A stretch of DNA of 64,000 nt, from the NCBI GenBank assembly GCA_017514975.1, contig JAFWIF010000030.1, positions 62,001-126,000 of the forward strand, read 5' to 3'. The DNA comes from Candidatus Saccharimonadota bacterium. GTDB lineage: Bacteria > Patescibacteriota > Saccharimonadia > Saccharimonadales > Saccharimonadaceae. This document shows positions 43,005 to 51,283 of the stretch, piece by piece. Below the pieces are notes generated by a model. The model did no database searches and was not told where the DNA came from. It saw only the letters and a program-made list of their open reading frames with translations. Position 1 is the stretch's first letter, and the number at the start of each line of letters is the position of its first letter. The translations under genes and the position numbers were made by a program.

Positions 43005-43943
43005 TTACAATAAATCCTTTTTCTTTAATACGAAAGCGATCAGGACGGAAAGAAGAACTGAGGCGATAAAAATGAGCAGCGCAGCGTTTGGGTCGTTGCC
43101 GAGATGGACAAAAGGCACATTCATACCGAGAAAAGATGAAATCATGGTCGGAACAGAAATAACGATTGTAATGCCGGCAAGGAATTTCATGATATTGTTG
43201 AGATTATTATTGATAATGGCTGCGTAGGTATCGGTAAGCGAGGAGAGAATTTCACGGTAGATACCCGTCATCTCGACGGCCTGACGGTATTCAACGATAG
43301 CGTCTTCGAGTAGATCGAGATCGCCTTCGTAGAGAGGAAGGACGGCGCCTTTGTTGAGGCGCTCGAGTACGCGGTCGTTTTCTTTGAGCGAGGACATGAA
43401 GTAGACAAGGGTTTTTTCGGTAGATAGAAGATCGACGAGATCTTCGTTTTTGGTGGATTTTTGTAAGACTTCTTCTTTGGCTTCAAGTTCACGATAAACT
43501 TTGTTTAAGACGTGTTGATATTCGACGGCGGCGCGATTTAAGATCTGGATGAGGAAGCGAGTCTTTTTGGAGGTATAAAAATCCTTGACGCGGTTTTTGC
43601 GAAAATCGTTCAGGACGTTGGTGTTTTTTGGTGAAATCGTGATGATGTGGCGACGGTTGGTGATAATGATGCCGATAGGGTTGGTGAGGTATTCGTGGTC
43701 TTCGTCGATAATCGGAACATCGATAACGACGAGCGTAGCATTCGTGTCGGTTTCGATGCGTGGCAATTCATCATCGTCGTTGAAAAGCTTAAAAATCAAG
43801 TCGCGGTTGACGCCGGTGGTTTTGGCGACTGCGTTGAGCTCTTCTTCGGTAGGAGACACGAGGTCGATCCAGCAATCGGTTGCGGGATTTTTGAGAGCAT
43901 CGGTGCGCTGTCGTGCGACGTTGGTTTTATAGTATCTAAGCAT
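43005..43943 (-). CDS. corA: CorA family divalent cation transporter
   Basis: A 312-aa protein. A soluble alpha/beta N-terminal domain (DCWIDLVSPTEEELNAVAKTTG) and a long helix are followed by two C-terminal membrane helices. The selectivity loop reads SSFLGMNVPF (the GMN motif) at the end of the first helix, and the Lys-rich end KKKDLL is usual. It forms pentameric Mg2+ channels. Its promoter is TTGCTT, 17 bp, TATAAT (43952-43980); the -10 is eight bases before the ATG, so the mRNA is probably leaderless. Confidence 0.92.
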   Translation of the reverse strand: MLRYYKTNVARQRTDALKNPATDCWIDLVSPTEEELNAVAKTTGVNRDLIFKLFNDDDELPRIETDTNATLVVIDVPIIDEDHEYLTNPIGIIITNRRHIITISPKNTNVLNDFRKNRVKDFYTSKKTRFLIQILNRAAVEYQHVLNKVYRELEAKEEVLQKSTKNEDLVDLLSTEKTLVYFMSSLKENDRVLERLNKGAVLPLYEGDLDLLEDAIVEYRQAVEMTGIYREILSSLTDTYAAIINNNLNNIMKFLAGITIVISVPTMISSFLGMNVPFVHLGNDPNAALLIFIASVLLSVLIAFVLKKKDLL

Positions 43944-44009
43944 ATACTTCTATTATATCATATTTGGCTTAAAAAAGCAAGCATTTTCTATAAAATTGAG
44001 TAAAGTGGG

Positions 44010-44076
44010 GCGAGCAAGTCGTCGAGAAGAGTGTGTTTGAAGGGTCTGGGAGCGAGCAAGTCGTCGAGAAGAGTGT
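44010..44076 (+). repeat. 25-bp direct repeats upstream of trhA
   Basis: The 25-bp word starting GCGAGCAAGTCGTCGAGAAG occurs identically at 44010-44034 and 44052-44076, a 42-bp unit repeated once. The second copy ends 21 bases before the TATAAT of the trhA gene. Confidence 0.85.
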
Positions 44077-44109
44077 TTGTGGGGTTGGAGCTTTGATATA
44101 ATAGGTCTT

Positions 44110-44799
44110 ATGGTTAAACAGCGTGAAAGGCGAACGAAATTGGCGGAGCGTAATTTGCCGGATTATACGAAAGGCGAAGAAGTGTTTAATATGGTGTCGC
44201 ATATTGTGGGAGGCGGTTTTGGCGTGGTTGGCTTAGTGCTTAGTGTGGTTTTGGCGGCGCTGAGAAATAATGTGACAGGAGTGGTGGCGGCCGTGATTTT
44301 CGGTACGAGCCTGATTATGCTTTATACGATGTCGGCGATTTATCATGGTTTATCGCCGCGGCTGAAGGCGAAGAAAGTGATGCAGATTTTTGACCATTTG
44401 GCGATTTTTATTTTAATTGCAGGAAGCTATACGCCGATTACGCTATGCGCAATTGTGCCAGAAGCGGCGGCGCTGGGGTGGAGTTTATTTGGAATAGTTT
44501 GGGGAGTGTCGGCGTTGGGGATTGTGCTGAATGCGATCGATTTAAAAAAATATGCACGGTTTTCGATGGCGTGCTATTTGGGTTTGGGGTGGTGCGTGGT
44601 GGTGTCGTTTCCGGTTTTGATGGCGAGATTGCCGTTGGCGGCGATAGCGCTGTTGTTGGCTGGAGGGGTGGCCTATACGGTAGGAGCGGTACTGTATTTA
44701 TTGGGAGCAAAACGGCGATATATGCACTCTGTCTTTCATGTGATGGTTGTGATTGGCAGTATTTTGCACGGCTTGATGATCATGTTGTATGTTGTGTAG
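44110..44799 (+). CDS. Hemolysin III family (TrhA/YqfA-like) membrane protein
   Basis: A 229-aa protein with seven membrane helices of the PAQR/hemolysin III type. The family residues are visible: EEVFNMVSHIVGG near the start, MSAIYHGLSP (Ser/His), QIFDHLAIFILIAGSYTP (Asp-His), and HSVFHVMVVIGSILHGLMIM near the end (His ligands of the metal site). Function is not settled; bacterial members are linked to membrane energetics. The ATG at 44110 is seven bases after TGA-TATAAT (leaderless), so the 11-codon longer reading, which covers the -10 itself, is rejected. Confidence 0.85.
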   Translation: MVKQRERRTKLAERNLPDYTKGEEVFNMVSHIVGGGFGVVGLVLSVVLAALRNNVTGVVAAVIFGTSLIMLYTMSAIYHGLSPRLKAKKVMQIFDHLAIFILIAGSYTPITLCAIVPEAAALGWSLFGIVWGVSALGIVLNAIDLKKYARFSMACYLGLGWCVVVSFPVLMARLPLAAIALLLAGGVAYTVGAVLYLLGAKRRYMHSVFHVMVVIGSILHGLMIMLYVV

Positions 44800-44874
44800 G
44801 TTTTATAGATTAATGGCGAGAATATAGTCGCGTCGGTGTGAGTAGCGAGCGCATTGATAGAACAGCGGTAGCTC

Positions 44875-44903
44875 TTGACTATTTTGCTATTCTGTGATAT
44901 AAT
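44875..44903 (+). promoter_or_regulatory. Consensus promoter with ~90-nt leader
   Basis: TTGACT, 17 bp ending TGTGA, TATAAT. The leader contains repeated ACTAC and TACAGAC words before the AAAGGAG site. Confidence 0.75.
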
Positions 44904-44996
44904 TAGGAAAGAGTTGGGTTTTTGATGCCCTGCTGGAAGCTTGAGACTACTACAGACTACTATGGACGGCTACAGACGGCGAAAGGAGAAAAAGCC

Positions 44997-45893
44997 ATGA
45001 GAGTGATAACTAGAGATGAAGAGGTAGAAAAGGCGCGGATTGATGATGAGAAAATTATCAAGAAAACACGAGATTACTTGCGTGAGGATAAAGTTATCCG
45101 TGCGGGATTAGCGCAACGCGTTGTCTTCCATAACTATATGACAAAGTTTATATGGGTATGTAAGCGTACGCATAAGTGGCTGTTGGCGGATCTTGGCATT
45201 GTTCGAGAAGAAAAAACCGTTAGCTACACTTATCGTGCGGCAGTAGATGACCAAGAGGCGATTGAGGAGGTGTTCAGTATATTTGCAACAACGTATATTG
45301 GATGCCATAAAAATGCATGGCGTGAAGGCTACGCGTCCGAAAAGGGGGCATTTGGGCGGAGTCGTAATCTGTCGGAAAGCGAAATATGCTTTTTCCTGAA
45401 TGTAATCGGGCGTTCGTATGCGGATTTTCTGAACAAAATCATGCAGCTTTGGCTCAAAATTGCAGACGCCGGCTATGACGAGTCGCAAAATCCATTGCTG
45501 TGCGACGATGCGGAAGAAAGTCGGAGCCATCAAGCCTCGTTGGATTTACGAGCGCAAGGCCATGAATTTAAGCTACGCTACGATAGTGTTGCGGAAGATT
45601 GGCGATTTTTACTCAAAGACAGTACATTATACTGTCAGAAGCAGTATATATTGCGTGATAAGCGAGGCGAAATCATTGATCAGTTTGATGATTTCATGGC
45701 TGTGCCGCTGGATGTTGCTGAGGCGACTTTTTCGCGCGGATGTATGCGCGATAATCTGCGCTGTATGTTGAGCGATGCCGTATATGCGGCTGAAAATGCG
45801 CATATTGCGGCGCCAATCGATGACAACACGCGTCGCGCGATAGAGCAACTGTCTGCCCTGTTGGGTGACAAATGCACTGTTGGTGCGCCGTGA
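44997..45893 (+). CDS. Unknown cytoplasmic protein
   Basis: A 298-aa hydrophilic protein with no recognised domain. The first half is basic (KKTRDYLREDKVIRAGLAQRV), the middle contains a Trp/Cys-rich stretch (WREGYASEKGAFGRSRNL), and a helix-rich end follows. ATG 44997 was chosen because AAAGGAG lies eight bases upstream; 25 earlier codons are open but sit inside the leader. It is a single gene between a consensus promoter and a terminator. It belongs to the group of unknown genes here with strong ribosome sites and long leaders. Confidence 0.65.
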   Translation: MRVITRDEEVEKARIDDEKIIKKTRDYLREDKVIRAGLAQRVVFHNYMTKFIWVCKRTHKWLLADLGIVREEKTVSYTYRAAVDDQEAIEEVFSIFATTYIGCHKNAWREGYASEKGAFGRSRNLSESEICFFLNVIGRSYADFLNKIMQLWLKIADAGYDESQNPLLCDDAEESRSHQASLDLRAQGHEFKLRYDSVAEDWRFLLKDSTLYCQKQYILRDKRGEIIDQFDDFMAVPLDVAEATFSRGCMRDNLRCMLSDAVYAAENAHIAAPIDDNTRRAIEQLSALLGDKCTVGAP

Positions 45894-45911
45894 CGATAGT
45901 TGTCGGATAAA

Positions 45912-45946
45912 GATAATCCTCGATTGAAGAAATCGGGGATTTTTTA
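45912..45946 (+). terminator. Terminator after the unknown gene
   Basis: AATCCTCGATT and AATCGGGGATT pair (one mismatch) around a short loop and are followed by a T-run. Confidence 0.75.
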
Positions 45947-45954
45947 TAAAAGAC

Positions 45955-46026
45955 TTGCACGTTAGGATATTGTGTGATAGTATTGATGTGGGACAAGGTC
46001 GCCCCCCCGACCTTGTCCCTTTCTTG
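45955..46026 (+). ncRNA. Promoter plus perfect 12-bp hairpin with C-rich loop, upstream of tRNA-Ala
   Basis: TTGCAC (45955-45960), 17 bp, TAGTAT (45978-45983) predicts a start near 45990. The transcript would open directly with a perfect 12-bp stem (GGGACAAGGTCG/CGACCTTGTCCC) around a loop of C bases, then TTTCTTG. It may be a small RNA ended by its own hairpin or the processed leader of the tRNA-Ala transcript. Confidence 0.45.
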
Positions 46027-46043
46027 TATCTTGAGAATACGTC

Positions 46044-46120
46044 GGGGCGTTAGCTCAGTTGGCTAGAGCACCTGCTTTGCAAGCAGGGGGTCAAGAGTTC
46101 GAGTCTCTTACGCTCCACCA
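46044..46120 (+). tRNA. tRNA-Ala (anticodon TGC)
   Basis: The acceptor stem GGGGCGT/ACGCTCC, the anticodon stem CCTGC/GCAGG with loop TTTGCAA, a T arm with GTTCGAGTC and an encoded CCA are present. Confidence 0.95.
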
Positions 46121-46135
46121 GTTTTGAAATTATAC

Positions 46136-46172
46136 AAACACTTGTTCGATTGCGGGCGAGTGTTTTTTGGTG
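46136..46172 (+). terminator. Terminator after tRNA-Ala
   Basis: AACACTTG and CGAGTGTT pair around a loop that itself contains complementary CG bases, then six T. Confidence 0.75.
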
Positions 46173-46206
46173 CTTGGGTAGAGGAGCGGTTGGAAGCGCG
46201 CGTAGT

Positions 46207-47025
46207 TTAAGAGGAAGATTTCGCAAAGAGTTTTGAGGCGAAAAAAGTGATGAGGAAGAGGCCGAGATGGACGATAACGATTGAGGCGCCGGACGGAGTG
46301 GAGAGGATGTAAGACAAGATCATGCCGAGGATGAGGCCGGAAATTGAGAGGAAAATTGCAGTAATGAGGGTGTGTTTGAAGGTAGTGGTGACTTGCATTG
46401 CGGTGAGAGTTGGGAAAATGATGAGGCTAGAGATGAGGAGCGAGCCAAGCAAGCGCATGCCGAGTACGACAACACATGAACAGAGGATGGCAAAAATGGC
46501 GTCGTAAAGTTTGAGTTTGAGGCCCAGAGAACGTGCGAAATCTGGATCGAAAGTGATTGCGAAGATATGGCGATAATATTTTACAAAAAGGTAGATTGTA
46601 ATTGCGGCTAGTGTGGCGCTTAAGATGAGGTCGGTTGCATTGACTGCGAGGATGCTGCCAAATAGATAACTATTTAAGTCGATATTAATCCCGTCGCCGA
46701 GCGAAATCGCAAAAGTGCCAATAGCGAAACTTGACGCGGATAACAGGGCGATTGCGGAGTCGCCATTGATGCGATTGTTTTGATTGAGGCGTAGGACTAA
46801 AAATGAAGCGATGATGACGAGTGGGAGGGCGAGATAATGAGGCACAAAGCCAATAGCAGCAAAGAGAGCAAAGATGCCAAAGGCGGTATGGGCGAGTCCG
46901 TCGCCAATCGTTGCGTTGCGTCGTAGAACAAGTGGCGTGCCGATGAGGGCAGAGCAGATAGCGATGAGTACCCCGGCGATAAGAGCGCGCCAGATAAAAG
47001 CATGTGAGAGCATTTCAAAAATCAT
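46207..47025 (-). CDS. znuB: Zinc/manganese ABC transporter permease
   Basis: A 272-aa ABC-3 family permease with about eight helices. The family-typical segments are VLRRNATIGDGLAHTAFGIFAL near residue 35 and MRLLGSLLISSLIIFPTLTAMQ in the cytoplasmic coupling region. Its ATG overlaps the stop of the ATPase gene by four bases, and it is the last gene of fur-znuA-znuC-znuB. The metal is probably Zn2+ or Mn2+ (Fe2+ not excluded). Confidence 0.9.
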   Translation of the reverse strand: MIFEMLSHAFIWRALIAGVLIAICSALIGTPLVLRRNATIGDGLAHTAFGIFALFAAIGFVPHYLALPLVIIASFLVLRLNQNNRINGDSAIALLSASSFAIGTFAISLGDGINIDLNSYLFGSILAVNATDLILSATLAAITIYLFVKYYRHIFAITFDPDFARSLGLKLKLYDAIFAILCSCVVVLGMRLLGSLLISSLIIFPTLTAMQVTTTFKHTLITAIFLSISGLILGMILSYILSTPSGASIVIVHLGLFLITFFASKLFAKSSS

Positions 47026-47702
47026 CGCTGAAACCTCCTAAGATACTTTTGGGTAGGATAGAGCTTTGTTGTGCCCTGCTCGATTGCGAGGACTTTGTTG
47101 CCGATAAGATCTTTTGCATCAAGGTCGTGAGTAATCATGAGGATTGTTAGGTTTTGGTCGTGATTGAGAGAATGGAGGGTGTGATAAAATTCGGACTTAG
47201 CTTGATAATCGAGATGATTAGACGGTTCATCGAGTATGAGAAAAGACTGAGATGCGACAAGGGCGCGGGCGAGCAGGACTTTTTGACGTTGACCGCCAGA
47301 CAATTGAGTAAAAGACGAGTTTTGTAGAGCTAATATGTCGAGGCGAGTAAGAGCGTCAGCAATCGCTTGAGATGAACGGTTTGCGTGCGCTTGATTGGCT
47401 TGGCCAAGCGTACCAGAAGAAACGACTTCGAGGACGGAGGCGGGAAAATGTTGATTTTGAGTATGTGTTTGCGGCATGTAGCCGATAGGTGGACGGTGGT
47501 TGTTATGCCACGCGAGGGTACCAGATAGTGGTGGTAGAAAGCCGAGAATAGACTTGGCGAGAGTGCTTTTACCGGAACCGTTGTTGCCAACGAGGCAGAT
47601 AAAATCGCCAGCATAAATCGTGAAGGTGCTTTTAGCAATAATGGCTTGCGAGGAATAGCCGATTGATAAGTTGGTGGCACGGAGAAGGACGTTTTGAGAC
47701 AT
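47022..47702 (-). CDS. znuC: Zinc/manganese ABC transporter ATPase
   Basis: A 226-aa ABC ATPase with Walker A LVGNNGSGKSTLAKSIL, Q-loop region PIGYMPQTH, signature FTQLSGGQRQKVLLARALV, Walker B FLILDEPSNHLD and switch His in MITHDLDA. It powers the permease encoded next and follows the binding-protein gene after one base. Length and motif order match ZnuC/MntB ATPases. Confidence 0.92.
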   Translation of the reverse strand: MSQNVLLRATNLSIGYSSQAIIAKSTFTIYAGDFICLVGNNGSGKSTLAKSILGFLPPLSGTLAWHNNHRPPIGYMPQTHTQNQHFPASVLEVVSSGTLGQANQAHANRSSQAIADALTRLDILALQNSSFTQLSGGQRQKVLLARALVASQSFLILDEPSNHLDYQAKSEFYHTLHSLNHDQNLTILMITHDLDAKDLIGNKVLAIEQGTTKLYPTQKYLRRFQR

Positions 47703-47703
47703 T

Positions 47704-48747
47704 TTATTTTAAGGCATCCTTTAGAGAGCGTAGGTCGAGATTTGAGGAGAGTGCTTGATTGAGGGTTTCGGCATTGCTGTACATGAGGTCAAGGTAGGTG
47801 AGGCCGCGGTTGAATTCTTCGGGAGTAATGAAATGTGCAGAATGTAAGGTGTAGACTTTTGCGCCGGTGGCGTCGGCGATAGTTTGCGCAAGCTGACCGC
47901 TTGTGTGTTCGATTTTGAAAATGCTATTACTTTTATTGGTGTTTACGAAATCGATGAGTTTTGCGACGGTTTGTGGACTAGCTTCGGATTCGTCAGAGCA
48001 ACCTGGAAAGGCGGCGAGATAATCGAAATTATAAGCGGAAACGAAATAGCGAAACGGGAACGGGTCAGCAAAGACGAGAGTGCGATTGGTGGCGGCGTGG
48101 GAGATATCGCGAAAAGCTTGGTGGAGAGCGTTGAGCTTGGCGTGATAGGTTTTGAGATTTTTGGCAAATATCGTGCGATGGGAGGAGGTGATTTGTTCGT
48201 GCTGGGCAACCGCAAGGCGATCGTAGATAGCTTGGGTGATTTGGAGGGCGTTGCTTGGGCTTGTCCAGATGTGCTCGTCGATGTCGGTAGCATGGTCAGA
48301 CGAGTGGTAGTCGGAGCTGGCGGAATCGTGGTCTTCTGTTTCGGCTTCGAGAGCGGTCGCTTCGGTTTCGGGAGTGATCAGGTCGAGGAGGCGCAGAGTG
48401 TTTTTGGCGGAAATTTGCTGTTCATCGAGAAGGCGTTCGATCCAAGCATCAGATTCGCCACCGACATAGATAAAAAGATCGCTACGCTGAATTTGGAGAA
48501 TGTCTTCTGGGGACGGATCGTAATCGTGTGTGCTGCGGCCTGGTTTGACGAGTAGCGAATTGTCGACGGGAGTGTCGGCGGTGATAGCGCGAGCAAAATC
48601 ATGGAGTGCAAAGTTGGAGGCGGTAATTGTGAATTGGTCGGATTGGGGTGATTTGGAAGGCGCCAAGATAGCAAATAAAGTAATAGCGAGCGCAGCTATG
48701 GCGAGAGCAAAAGGAATAATGAGGGCTTTGAGTGTAGGTTTAGGCAT
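47704..48747 (-). CDS. znuA: Metal ABC transporter substrate-binding protein (ZnuA/TroA type)
   Basis: About 347 aa. An N-terminal hydrophobic signal segment (LKALIIPFALAIAALAITLFAIL) has no lipobox Cys, so it stays membrane-anchored or is cleaved by signal peptidase I. Metal-ligand regions follow: SFALHDFARAI-like start, RSTHDYDPSPED (His), an acidic His-containing loop (EDHDSASSDYHSSDHATD), EHIWTSPSNALQI (His) and ADPFPFRYFVSAYN. ATG 48747 overlaps the fur stop by eight bases; an extended reading of 89 codons upstream runs antisense-like through fur and lacks protein character. Confidence 0.88.
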   Translation of the reverse strand: MPKPTLKALIIPFALAIAALAITLFAILAPSKSPQSDQFTITASNFALHDFARAITADTPVDNSLLVKPGRSTHDYDPSPEDILQIQRSDLFIYVGGESDAWIERLLDEQQISAKNTLRLLDLITPETEATALEAETEDHDSASSDYHSSDHATDIDEHIWTSPSNALQITQAIYDRLAVAQHEQITSSHRTIFAKNLKTYHAKLNALHQAFRDISHAATNRTLVFADPFPFRYFVSAYNFDYLAAFPGCSDESEASPQTVAKLIDFVNTNKSNSIFKIEHTSGQLAQTIADATGAKVYTLHSAHFITPEEFNRGLTYLDLMYSNAETLNQALSSNLDLRSLKDALK

Positions 48748-49198
48748 AGGCTTTATCCTGTTGAGAATGAAGCTGGCGCGAGGGAGACGGAGTGGCGGGC
48801 GTAAGGCGTTGGCAACGCGAGCAAAGTCCAGAAATAGTGAGATGGTCGAGATTGGCGGTAAAATGATGTTTGGAGTGGATGTGTTGGGTGAGTTGAGTGA
48901 TGATTTGGCAATCGATGTGTTCGAGGCGATTGCATTGTTGACATTGAAGATGGCAGTGGCCGGCCTGAGGGCATGGTGGTGTATATTGATAACAGACGGC
49001 GCCAGTAGCGTCAAAAACTTTTTTCACAAGTCGTTCGTCGAGGCATTTGTCGATAATGCGATAAACGGTCGTAAGTCCGATTTCAGGGTCGATAGCTTGG
49101 GCTGAAGCGTGTAATTCTTTGACTGTAAAAACAGTTGCGGTCGAGGCAATAAGTGTAGTGATGAGTTCCTTCTGTTTTGTGTTGTAGTTGTTGCGCAT
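48740..49198 (-). CDS. Fur family metalloregulator (Fur/Zur)
   Basis: A 152-aa repressor. The winged helix contains TVFTVKELHASAQAIDPEIGLTTVYRIIDKCL. The dimerisation domain carries the metal motif HCHLQCQQCNRLEHIDC (CxxC), and the C-terminal CSRC gives the second CxxC of the structural zinc site. ATG 49198 was chosen; nine codons upstream overlap the operator. It is the first gene of the znu operon. The box TGAAAATGATTATCA (49210-49224) lies between the -10 (TACAAT, 49230-49235) and the ATG, so it most likely represses itself and the transporter. Whether it senses zinc, iron or manganese is open. Confidence 0.9.
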   Translation of the reverse strand: MRNNYNTKQKELITTLIASTATVFTVKELHASAQAIDPEIGLTTVYRIIDKCLDERLVKKVFDATGAVCYQYTPPCPQAGHCHLQCQQCNRLEHIDCQIITQLTQHIHSKHHFTANLDHLTISGLCSRCQRLTPATPSPSRQLHSQQDKAYA

Positions 49199-49207
49199 AT
49201 TTTGTAA

Positions 49208-49235
49208 TTTGAAAATGATTATCAAATTGATTGTA
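49208..49235 (-). promoter_or_regulatory. fur/znu operator and -10 box
   Basis: TGAAAATGATTATCA differs by one base from the 7-1-7 Fur consensus TGATAATnATTATCA, inside a longer palindrome (TTTGA...TCAAA). TGC-TACAAT directly precedes it on the minus strand. Confidence 0.75.
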
Positions 49236-49267
49236 GCATAATCGAGAAAGCTTCGTAAAGGTTTTAG

Positions 49268-49297
49268 AAAAAAGCCCCGACTGTGAGTCGGGGGTTA
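49268..49297 (-). terminator. Terminator after the 86-codon gene
   Basis: CCCCGACT and AGTCGGGG pair around a short loop, then CTTTTTT on the minus strand. Confidence 0.8.
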
Positions 49298-49299
49298 AT

Positions 49300-49551
49300 C
49301 TAGACAAAGATTGAATAATCGTCTGTACCGTCATTTGGCGTGACGATGAGGACGATTTGGAATTTTGCGCGAAAGACGCTGCGGATTCTTGAAATATTCG
49401 CTTCGTCAAGCTTTTCTAAAGCCTTTTGGGCTTTTTCTATTGACGTTTCTTTGAGAAGCATTTGTATATTTCGACGTGTTTCGAAGCTGCTGTCCTTAAA
49501 GTAGCGTCGGCGCTTTAGCTCGCGCAGTAATGAATCGAGCGGACTACGCAT
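49300..49551 (-). CDS. Unknown small basic protein
   Basis: An 83-aa protein: a basic N-terminal helix (SPLDSLLRELKRRRYFKD), a helical middle (SIEKAQKALEKLDEANISRI) and a C-terminal beta end (FQIVLIVTPNDGTDDYSIFV). The last strand resembles DVTDGTNDYRL in the small protein at 6067-6429, a weak but notable similarity. GGAGG lies eight bases before the ATG at 49551. It follows the gene at 49594-50160 after about 40 bases and shares its promoter and terminator. Confidence 0.65.
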   Translation of the reverse strand: MRSPLDSLLRELKRRRYFKDSSFETRRNIQMLLKETSIEKAQKALEKLDEANISRIRSVFRAKFQIVLIVTPNDGTDDYSIFV

Positions 49552-49593
49552 ATATATCACCTCCTGAAAAAGATTGCTTGCGTGTTGTCGGCT

Positions 49594-50160
49594 TTACTTA
49601 GTGTCTTTGTTGCGACTAAAACGTCGCACAAAGCGCTTGATGAGGCTGCCCTTCTTCGCGGGATTGATTGGAATAATCCAGTAATCAATTCCGCGTCCGC
49701 TTTTGCTGACGCCGCGCTTAAAGTATGTGGCGCCGTGCATCAAAGCGTAAGCGGAGTCTTGTCCGCGAGTACGGTCAGTTCCCCATTCAGAACGCACAAA
49801 GATGACTTCTGCGTCGTTTTTGTTGGTTGGTTGGAAAAAACGTCCGCGTTGATCTTCGCGATAACGACCATACAAGACGGACGTATCGCCGTTGAACTCA
49901 ATCTTGAGTTGCTCTGACAAAGTCGGCGCAGGTTGGTAATTGGCATTGAAAACCATATGCTCAATGATGCGCGCTTTGTCTAAGATGATTGTGCAATCTG
50001 GTAAATTGTCGCCGTAGCGAGCAATCTCGTACCGGTCGCCCGTGTCGGTGTAGTCGGTTCCCCAACGTTTTTGAAAAATGCGCGTGGGAGCGCTATCGAT
50101 AGTGGGCGGTGCGGTGATGCCTTGAACTTGACCGCATGCGTTAAGACTAGCTGCGTTCAT
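49594..50160 (-). CDS. Unknown protein
   Basis: A 188-aa protein without a known domain. The central part is beta-rich (DCTIILDKARIIEHMVFN; LKIEFNGDTSVLYGRYRED), then AEVIFVRSEWGTDRTRGQD and a basic C-terminal tail (KRFVRRFSRNKDTK). AAAGGAGG lies six bases before ATG 50160; seven further codons upstream are unsupported. It is the first gene of a two-gene unit, behind a consensus promoter and a leader of about 260 nt. Confidence 0.65.
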   Translation of the reverse strand: MNAASLNACGQVQGITAPPTIDSAPTRIFQKRWGTDYTDTGDRYEIARYGDNLPDCTIILDKARIIEHMVFNANYQPAPTLSEQLKIEFNGDTSVLYGRYREDQRGRFFQPTNKNDAEVIFVRSEWGTDRTRGQDSAYALMHGATYFKRGVSKSGRGIDYWIIPINPAKKGSLIKRFVRRFSRNKDTK

Positions 50161-50491
50161 ACTTCCTCCTTTTCCCCGCAAGGGTCGTCGAGCTTGAAAA
50201 TTAAGGGTTATCCCACTCGGCGGCTGCTTATGAGCAGAGCCAAAACCGGTATCTGAGGCGTTTTACGAATCAAGACGTAGCAAAAATGCGCATCGACAAT
50301 CACGTAAAATCAGGATCACTAGTTTCGGCCCCGTTCATAAATAAAAGGTAGGAAAGGACGATTCTTGATGTCTAGATCGAGAGAATTTTCGTAGTTATTG
50401 GCGAAAAGACCCTATCTTTTCATTATAGCACATTGTCGTCAAAAAATCAAGATTTTACCACAAATAACGGGGGTGGGGCGGAATAAAATAG
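50161..50491. other. Intergenic region: ~260-nt leader and promoter
   Basis: TTGATT, 17 bp, TATAAT lies at 50422-50450 on the minus strand; the transcript start would be near 50414. The leader has several short inverted repeats (for example CGGCGGCTGCTTATGAGCAGAGCC near 50218) but no riboswitch class I recognise. Nothing else is seen between it and the SDR gene. Confidence 0.55.
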
Positions 50492-51253
50492 CTAGATAGC
50501 AGTGTAGCCGCCGTCGACAGGGAGAATCACACCGGTAACGTAGCGGGCTTCGTCGGAAGCGAGGAAAATGAGAGCAGCGTCAAGTTCGCCTTCTTTGCCG
50601 TAGCGTTGCATCGGAACCATCTGCTTGGCGAAGTTTTGAAAATCGTCGGTGTCGAGGACGGCTTTCGTCAGCTCGGTTTCGAAGTAACCTGGGCAAATTG
50701 CGTTACAGGTAATGCCATCGGTGGCGAGTTCGGCGGCAACGGCGCGGGTAAAGTTGACGACGCCGCCTTTTGAGGCGTGGTAAGCGACGGTTGGAATTTT
50801 CGTATTGCCGACTAGCCCATACATTGAGGCGATGTTGATAATGCGTCCGTAATGATTTTTTTGCATAATTTTTGCAAAGGCGCGAGTCATCTTGAAAACA
50901 GATGTTAGGTCGGTAGAGATTGTGAAATCCCACTCGTCGTCGGCCATTGCGGTTACGCCCTTGTCTTTTGAAGAGCCGGCGCAGTTGAGGAGAATATCGA
51001 CTTTTTTATACTCCTTTTCGACGGCGCGGGCGGCGTTTTCGATATCTTCGGAGTTTGTAACGTCGCATTTGATTGGGAGAACTTTTACGTTATATTTTTC
51101 TTCGATTTCGGATTTTAACGCTTCGAGGCGTTCGAAACGGCGGGCAAGAATTGCGAGATTGGCGCCTTGGGCGGCAAGCGCGCGCGCCATTTGGCGACCG
51201 AGACCTGATGATGCGCCAGAAACGACGGCGACGCGATTATGTAAGTCGAACAT
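50492..51253 (-). CDS. Short-chain dehydrogenase/reductase (FabG-like)
   Basis: A 253-aa classical SDR. The cofactor site is VVSGASSGLGRQMARALA, then CDVTNSEDIE, LLNCAGSSKD and the catalytic Ser-Tyr-Lys in INIASMYGLVGNTKIPTVAYHASKGG, ending with ICPGYFETELT and a final VDGGYTAI. Substrate unknown: 3-oxoacyl-ACP reductases and gluconate 5-dehydrogenases both look like this, and a lone gene without other fab genes favours sugar or polyol oxidation. AAGGAGG before ATG 51253 fixes the start; twenty upstream codons are open but unused. A palindrome GCGCTA-ATA-TAGCGC overlaps its promoter. Confidence 0.9.
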   Translation of the reverse strand: MFDLHNRVAVVSGASSGLGRQMARALAAQGANLAILARRFERLEALKSEIEEKYNVKVLPIKCDVTNSEDIENAARAVEKEYKKVDILLNCAGSSKDKGVTAMADDEWDFTISTDLTSVFKMTRAFAKIMQKNHYGRIINIASMYGLVGNTKIPTVAYHASKGGVVNFTRAVAAELATDGITCNAICPGYFETELTKAVLDTDDFQNFAKQMVPMQRYGKEGELDAALIFLASDEARYVTGVILPVDGGYTAI

Positions 51254-51283
51254 AACTTTACTCCTCCTTAGTTTTCTAGTTGT

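Noticed and set aside
47884-48555. Long plus-strand open frame opposite znuA (and similar long frames opposite topA, uvrD, polA)
   Set aside because: They mirror the codon bias of the true gene on the other strand and show no family motifs or ribosome sites.
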